This document shows positions 59,377 through 64,000 of a stretch of DNA of 64,000 nt, piece after piece; within the stretch, counting starts at the first letter, position 1, and every line of letters starts with the position of its first letter. Both the position numbers and the translations under genes were made by a program. Source of the DNA: Buchananella hordeovulneris (GTDB taxonomy: Bacteria; Actinomycetota; Actinomycetes; Actinomycetales; Actinomycetaceae); NCBI RefSeq assembly GCF_001907235.1, contig NZ_MQVS01000002.1:62001-126000 (forward strand), in the 5' to 3' direction. The notes under the pieces were generated by a model. It did not search any database. It had not been told where the DNA came from and saw only the letters and a program-made list of their open reading frames with translations.

Positions 59377-62175
59377 CTAGGCGCGCTTGCCCGCCAGCTG
59401 GCGGCGCACCAACTTGCGGAGCTCAGCTGCCCACAACACCACGCTGGAGGCCGCGAGTGCCACGAGCCAATGCTTGAGGTCCAGCGAGGTGGTGCCGAAA
59501 GCGCGCTGGAGGAACGGCACTTCGACCACCGCGATCTGCAACACGAAGCCCAACACGATCGAACCCCACAGCCACGGCCCAGCGAAGAAACGATGGAAAG
59601 CGCTGGAGACATCCGAACGGGAGTTCAAAGCGTTGAACAGCTGCGCCAGCACCAGGGTGGTGAAGCCCGCGGTGCGGGCGGTGGCCAACGAATCGGTGCC
59701 CGCCAGCATCCCCCCGGGCAGGAAGAAGTCGACCACGAACAGAGTCGTCACCGCCATCACCAAGCCGTTGAAGATGATCGTGCCCCACATACCGATGTCG
59801 ATAATGCGGTCCGTGAGCTTGCGGGGACGGCGCGCCATGACGTCGTCGGTCTCGGGGTCCACCCCCATCGCCAGGGCCGGGCCGGAGTCCGTCACCAGGT
59901 TGATCCAGAGGATTTGCGTGGCCAGCAGCGGCAGCACGACGTGACCGTCGTCGCTGCCCGCCAGGCCGATCCAGCCAGCGAAAATTACGCCGAGGAACAC
60001 CGTGAGCACTTCGCCCATGTTGGAGGACAGCAAGTAACGGAGGAATTTACGGATGTTGTCGAAGATGACGCGGCCCTGCCGCACCGCCGAGACGATGGTG
60101 GCGAAGTTGTCGTCGGCCAGAATCATCTTGGCCGCCTCCTTCGTCACTTCCGTGCCGGTAATGCCCATCGCGATACCGATGTCGGCAGACTTCAGCGCGG
60201 GGGCGTCGTTGACGCCGTCGCCGGTCATCGCCACGATCGAACCGTCGTGCTGCATGGCGTCAATGAGCCGCAGCTTGTGCTCGGGAGCCACGCGGGCGAA
60301 AACGTGCACGTCGCGCGCGGCCTGGGCGAAGCCCTGCTCATCCAACGCATCTAGTTCCGCGCCCGTCAAGACCGGGGCGCCCGGCTCGCAAATGCCCAGT
60401 TCGGAGGCGATCCGCCCCGCGGTGATCGGGTGGTCGCCGGTGATCATGTTGACGGTGATGCCGGCGCGGTGCGCCTCGGCGACCGCCTGCACGGCCTCTT
60501 CCCGCGGCGGGTCGATGATGCCGGCGGTACCGAGATAAACGAGGCCTTCCTCTATCTCCTCCCCGGCTTCGGTCACGGTTACCGGCTTGTAAGCCAGGCC
60601 CATGGTGCGCAGCGCCTGCGCGGACAGCGACTCGACGGTGGCTTCGATCTCGGCGCGGCGCTTGTTGGTGAGCTCCAGCACGTTGCCGCCGACGAAAACG
60701 GCCGAGCAGCGGTCAAGCAGGACGTCCGGCCCGCCCTTAGACAGCAGATAGTTCTCTCCGTCTTCGGTGGAAGCGATCACGGACATGCGCTTGCGCTCCG
60801 AGGTGAAGGGCACCTCCCCGTGGCGCGCGAACCGGGCCGCCCCGGCTTCCGCTGCGGCCAGCTTGCGTACCGCCACCAGGAAGGCGGCCTCGGTTGGGTC
60901 GCCCTGAATCTCCCAGCCTGCGGCTTTTTGTTCCAGCTGTGCGTTGTTGGCCACTGCCCCGGCCGCGAGGGCGAAGACGGTTTCCTTTTCTGCGGCTTCA
61001 GGATCATCGGAGACGATGTCAACGCTACCGCTGGGCGTGTAACCGGTGCCCCCGAAGTCCACGCTGCCCGAGGCAGTCACCAGCTTGACCAGGGTCATCT
61101 CGTTGCGGGTGAGCGTGCCCGTCTTGTCGCTGCAGATGACGGAGGCCGAACCGAGGGTCTCCACACTGTGCAGTTGCTTGACGACGGCCTTGCGGGCCGC
61201 CATGCGACGCACCCCCATCGCCAGCACCACCGAGAGGATCGCCGGCAGGCCTTCGGGGACCGCCGCCACCGCGAGGGAAACCCCGAGCAGCAACACCGTC
61301 ACCATGTCCTGGGCCGATCCGACGCCGTTTACCAACACGATGGTCAACATGACGATCAACGCGATCGAGATGACGGCCACGCCCAACATCTTGGATACGC
61401 CGTGCAGTTCCTTGGTGAGCGGTGTCTCCTCCGCCTCGACCTCGTCGAGCATGTGGGCGATCTTGCCCATCTCGGTTTGCATGCCGGTGCCGGTGACGAC
61501 GGCGCGCCCCACGCCCTGCACCACTGCGGTGCCCTTGAACACCATGTTGGTGCGGTCGCCGAGCGGTACCTCGCCCTCCAGCTGTCCGACGGCCTTCTCG
61601 GCGGGCACGCTCTCCCCGGTCAATGCGGACTCGGTCACGCGCAGTGCGGTGGCCGACAGCAACCGTGCGTCCGCTCCAATGGAATCACCCTCGGCCAGCA
61701 CCAGGATGTCGCCCCGCACCAGCTCCCGGGCAGGGATCGTCACCAGGCTGCCACCCCGCTGCACCGTGGACATGGCCTCGGTCATGTTGGCCAGGGCCGC
61801 CACAGCGTCGGCTGCCTTGGCTTCCTGGGCGAAGCCCAGTAGCGCGTTGAGCACCACGATCGCCAAGATGACGATGGGTTCTATCGGCCAGCCGTGGGCG
61901 CCCTCCAGCACCCAGGCCACGCTGGAGACAAGAACCGCCGCGAACAGGAGATAGACCAGGGGGTCCTTGAACTGGGCAGCCAAGGATTTCCACCACGGTA
62001 CCGGGGGCTTACCCCGCAACTCGTTGGGGCCGTCGGCGGCGAGGCGCGCCGCGGCCTCGGCCTGCGTTAAGCCCGCCTGGGGGTTAGCCTGCACCGTCTG
62101 CAGCAGCTCGTCCTGGGCGGTGGTCGCCGCCTGCAAAGAGCTCAATGCGCTCGAAGTTAACGTCATGGCTCCCAT
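59377..62175 (-). CDS. Cation-transporting P-type ATPase, probable Ca2+ type (P2)
   Basis: 932 aa. Domains in order: N-terminal cation-ATPase domain (~20-80), TM1-2, A domain with the TGES loop, TM4 with VAAVPEGLPAI, phosphorylation site CSDKTGTLT, N domain, and hinge TGDGVNDAPALKSADIGIAMG. Six C-terminal membrane segments follow. PEGL in TM4 is typical of SERCA/PMR1-like Ca2+ (or Mn2+) pumps, so it should export Ca2+. Start ATG 62175 or 62166 (M-G-A-M) cannot be separated; neither has a convincing ribosome binding site. Confidence 0.92.
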   Translation of the reverse strand: MGAMTLTSSALSSLQAATTAQDELLQTVQANPQAGLTQAEAAARLAADGPNELRGKPPVPWWKSLAAQFKDPLVYLLFAAVLVSSVAWVLEGAHGWPIEPIVILAIVVLNALLGFAQEAKAADAVAALANMTEAMSTVQRGGSLVTIPARELVRGDILVLAEGDSIGADARLLSATALRVTESALTGESVPAEKAVGQLEGEVPLGDRTNMVFKGTAVVQGVGRAVVTGTGMQTEMGKIAHMLDEVEAEETPLTKELHGVSKMLGVAVISIALIVMLTIVLVNGVGSAQDMVTVLLLGVSLAVAAVPEGLPAILSVVLAMGVRRMAARKAVVKQLHSVETLGSASVICSDKTGTLTRNEMTLVKLVTASGSVDFGGTGYTPSGSVDIVSDDPEAAEKETVFALAAGAVANNAQLEQKAAGWEIQGDPTEAAFLVAVRKLAAAEAGAARFARHGEVPFTSERKRMSVIASTEDGENYLLSKGGPDVLLDRCSAVFVGGNVLELTNKRRAEIEATVESLSAQALRTMGLAYKPVTVTEAGEEIEEGLVYLGTAGIIDPPREEAVQAVAEAHRAGITVNMITGDHPITAGRIASELGICEPGAPVLTGAELDALDEQGFAQAARDVHVFARVAPEHKLRLIDAMQHDGSIVAMTGDGVNDAPALKSADIGIAMGITGTEVTKEAAKMILADDNFATIVSAVRQGRVIFDNIRKFLRYLLSSNMGEVLTVFLGVIFAGWIGLAGSDDGHVVLPLLATQILWINLVTDSGPALAMGVDPETDDVMARRPRKLTDRIIDIGMWGTIIFNGLVMAVTTLFVVDFFLPGGMLAGTDSLATARTAGFTTLVLAQLFNALNSRSDVSSAFHRFFAGPWLWGSIVLGFVLQIAVVEVPFLQRAFGTTSLDLKHWLVALAASSVVLWAAELRKLVRRQLAGKRA

Positions 62176-62221
62176 TGTTACCGACTTAGGCGACGGATAA
62201 CGTAACGACGCCCGCAGGTTT

Positions 62222-63007
62222 TTACGCCCCTGGCGTGGGGGAGGGGGAAGGAGCGGGAGTGGGGGTGGGGGCGGCCGGGCGATACTGTTGGGCAACTTCG
62301 AAGGCCGCAGACAGTAATTCGTGCTGCTGGCCCAGGTGTTCCCGGGCCGCTTTCACCTCGGTTGCCGTCAACGGCACGGGGGCCGTGGCCGCTTGTTGCG
62401 CCGGGGCCAACGCGCGTTCCAGGTTCTTTTGCGCCTGAGCGTTGGTTAGTGGGCCGGCAGCGAGCAGTTCCTCGGCGTTGTGGGTTAGGTTCAGCAGCCG
62501 CTGCGCCGCCTGCCGGTAATCCCGCTGCAGGGCCTTGAGTTCGAAGTTCACCAACTGCTTATCCAGGGACTCAATCTTGCTGGACAACGTGATGCTGTGT
62601 TCCCCGATCTGGGTCACCGTCAGATCCAGGGCCGCTAACTCCCGCCCCCCAGGCACGTAGGTCACCGCCGCTGGCTCCTTTTCTGCCTGCGCCAGGTGCT
62701 GGGCGTAGGTGTGGCGCGCGTCGGTGGTCACGGTGGTCAACAGGGCTAGGGCGCGGTCCATGTCATCAACGACCGGGCGGTGGGTGGGCAGGAAACCGCG
62801 CGTGTTGCGGGCGCGGCGCAGTGCCTGCTGTGCCTGCGAGCTAAGCTCGTCCGCTTCGGTCAGCGAAGTCAGCAACGCGGTCAGCGACGTACGCCAGGAA
62901 CTACGCAGCTCGTCGCGGCGATGGTGCAGCACGGAAATGGTCACGCTAACCGTCATTATGAGGACGCACAGCGCTGCCACGAGCGGACGTAGCACCCGCT
63001 TGTCCAC
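62222..63007 (-). CDS. Membrane-anchored coiled-coil protein, unknown function
   Basis: 261 aa. One transmembrane segment lies near the N-terminus (VLRPLVAALCVLIMTVSVTI). A long helical, Gln/Ala/Leu-rich part with coiled-coil character follows, and the end is Pro/Thr/Ser-rich (PTPTPAPSPSPTPGA). The topology puts the helical part outside. I know no family. The GTG start faces the uvrA promoter region. Confidence 0.6.
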   Translation of the reverse strand: MDKRVLRPLVAALCVLIMTVSVTISVLHHRRDELRSSWRTSLTALLTSLTEADELSSQAQQALRRARNTRGFLPTHRPVVDDMDRALALLTTVTTDARHTYAQHLAQAEKEPAAVTYVPGGRELAALDLTVTQIGEHSITLSSKIESLDKQLVNFELKALQRDYRQAAQRLLNLTHNAEELLAAGPLTNAQAQKNLERALAPAQQAATAPVPLTATEVKAAREHLGQQHELLSAAFEVAQQYRPAAPTPTPAPSPSPTPGA

Positions 63008-63109
63008 TGGCCGGACCTCCTCGCGTTACCAAACGCCCCAACTTTAGCCTTTAGTGGCCTGCGCGCGAACCACCAGTTCGCGGCCGGGAGACTGTTCCGC
63101 GCGGCGTTT

Positions 63110-63123
63110 CGAACAAATGTTTG
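63110..63123 (+). promoter_or_regulatory. LexA (SOS) box upstream of uvrA
   Basis: CGAACAAATGTTTG fits the mycobacterial SOS-box pattern CGAACRNRYGTTYG at every position. It lies 13 nt before the -10 box of uvrA, so bound LexA would cover the -35 region. Confidence 0.75.
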
Positions 63124-63136
63124 CTTGCGCGCGGAT

Positions 63137-63142
63137 TAGACT
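63137..63142 (+). promoter_or_regulatory. Leaderless-type -10 box (TAGACT) for uvrA
   Basis: TAGACT is 7 nt before the GTG at 63150, with no ribosome binding site between. Confidence 0.5.
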
Positions 63143-63149
63143 CGGCCAG

Positions 63150-64000
63150 GTGCATGACACGATCTCAGTGCGGGGCGCCCGCGAACACAACCTGCAGGGT
63201 GTTGACATTGACCTGCCGCGCAACAGTCTTGTCGTCTTTACGGGGCTGTCTGGTTCCGGCAAGTCCTCCCTCGCTTTTGACACGATCTTCGCCGAGGGGC
63301 AACGACGCTACGTAGAGTCCCTCTCGTCGTACGCCCGCCAGTTTCTGGGGCGCATGGACAAGCCCGACGTCGACTTCATTGAAGGCCTGTCCCCGGCCGT
63401 ATCCATCGACCAGAAATCAACCTCCCGCAACCCGCGCTCCACCGTCGGGACCATCACCGAGGTGCACGACTACCTGCGGCTGCTATTTGCCCGGGCAGGC
63501 ACCGCCTATTGTCCGCAGTGCGGCGAGCGTATTACCGCGCAGACACCGCAACAGATCGTCGACCGCCTGCTGTCGCAGGCCGAGGGGACCCGGTTTCAGG
63601 TGCTGGCACCCGTGGTGCGCGGACGCAAGGGAGAATACGCCGAGCTGTTTGCCGACCTGCAGGCTCGAGGATTCGCGCGGGCCATCGTTGACGGGGAGAT
63701 GGTGCGCCTCGACGCCCCCCCAACCCTGGAAAAGAAACTCAAGCACACGATCGATGTGGTGGTTGACCGGTTGGCGGTGCGCGACGGCATCCGCCAGCGG
63801 CTGACGGACTCAGTGGAAACCGCCCTGGAACTTGCCGAAGGGCTGGTGGTGGCAGACTTCGTCGATCGGGACGCCGACGACCCTGAGCGTTCCCGGCGGT
63901 TCTCCGAGACCCGGGCCTGCCCAAACGATCACCCTTTGACGCTGGTGGAGATAGAACCACGCACCTTTTCCTTCAATGCCCCCTACGGGGCCTGCCCGGA
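63150..64000 (+). CDS. uvrA: Excinuclease ABC subunit A, N-terminal part (runs off the window)
   Basis: The first 283 residues are visible and open to the right edge. It starts [20 protein letters not shown], with the first Walker [15 protein letters not shown] and [16 protein letters not shown]. The UvrB-interaction region lies around [10 protein letters not shown], and a first zinc-binding Cys pair in YCPQCG. UvrA dimers find DNA lesions and load UvrB. A LexA box and a leaderless-type -10 box precede it. Confidence 0.96.
   Translation, partial: MHDTISVRGAREHNLQGVDIDLPRNSLVVFTGLSGSGKSSLAFDTIFAEGQRRYVESLSSYARQFLGRMDKPDVDFIEGLSPAVSIDQKSTSRNPRSTVGTITEVHDYLRLLFARAGTAYCPQCGERITAQTPQQIVDRLLSQAEGTRFQVLAPVVRGRKGEYAELFADLQARGFARAIVDGEMVRLDAPPTLEKKLKHTIDVVVDRLAVRDGIRQRLTDSVETALELAEGLVVADFVDRDADDPERSRRFSETRACPNDHPLTLVEIEPRTFSFNAPYGACP

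Overview
The window is GC-rich, densely coded DNA from an actinobacterium. The evidence is a Pup/ARC/Dop/PafA pupylation locus, an ANTAR regulator of PdtaR type, the gene order hisF-hisI-trpE-x-trpC-trpB-trpA-lgt-pyk, a DNA polymerase I without proofreading residues, a four-domain ribosomal protein S1, and many leaderless-type promoters (TANNNT about 6-8 nt before an ATG or GTG). An Actinomycetaceae-like organism fits best by inference; the species cannot be named from the sequence.

Layout. 0-9 kb: end of a proline-catabolic aldehyde dehydrogenase, a GNAT-MazG-like fusion, an M3 peptidase, an FAD oxidoreductase, uppP, a HAD phosphatase, a lipoprotein and a RecB-like nuclease. 8.8-16.2 kb: trmI, the ARC/Mpa ATPase, dop, pup (59 aa, ends GGQ) and pafA, then a membrane-anchored FKBP-like protein; there are no 20S proteasome genes between pup and pafA. 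16.2-27.1 kb: a small kinase, hisF, hisI, trpE, a PIG-V-like membrane protein, trpC, trpB, trpA, lgt, pyk, a tRNA-Leu(CAA) and the ANTAR regulator. 27.1-30.2 kb: a thioesterase and polA.

30.2-42.8 kb is an accessory block between polA and rpsA, which are neighbours in Mycobacterium tuberculosis. It holds a 380-nt structured non-coding region, a PAS-domain protein, and then the most unusual part of the window. That part is a 1080-aa STAND-type NTPase ending in a solenoid of about ten 40-residue repeats, followed on the same strand by five proteins built almost only from the same repeat. An SDR, a 2H phosphoesterase and a methyltransferase close the block.

42.9-54.5 kb: rpsA, two related membrane proteins, three tandem AztD-like zinc-chaperone lipoproteins (the first behind a Zur-like operator), a chimeric pcp pseudogene, an intact pcp, coaE, a nicotinamidase and a glycosyltransferase. 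54.6-64 kb: uvrB, a Mn2+ (yybP-ykoY) riboswitch in front of a TerC-family exporter, an SBF-like transporter, a YciI-like protein, a Ca2+-type P-ATPase, an anchored coiled-coil protein, and the start of uvrA behind a LexA box.

The backbone is housekeeping: amino-acid biosynthesis, DNA repair, translation and metal homeostasis. The STAND/repeat cluster is the best candidate for an undescribed system. By architecture it resembles STAND immune sensors, but its function is not shown by the sequence.
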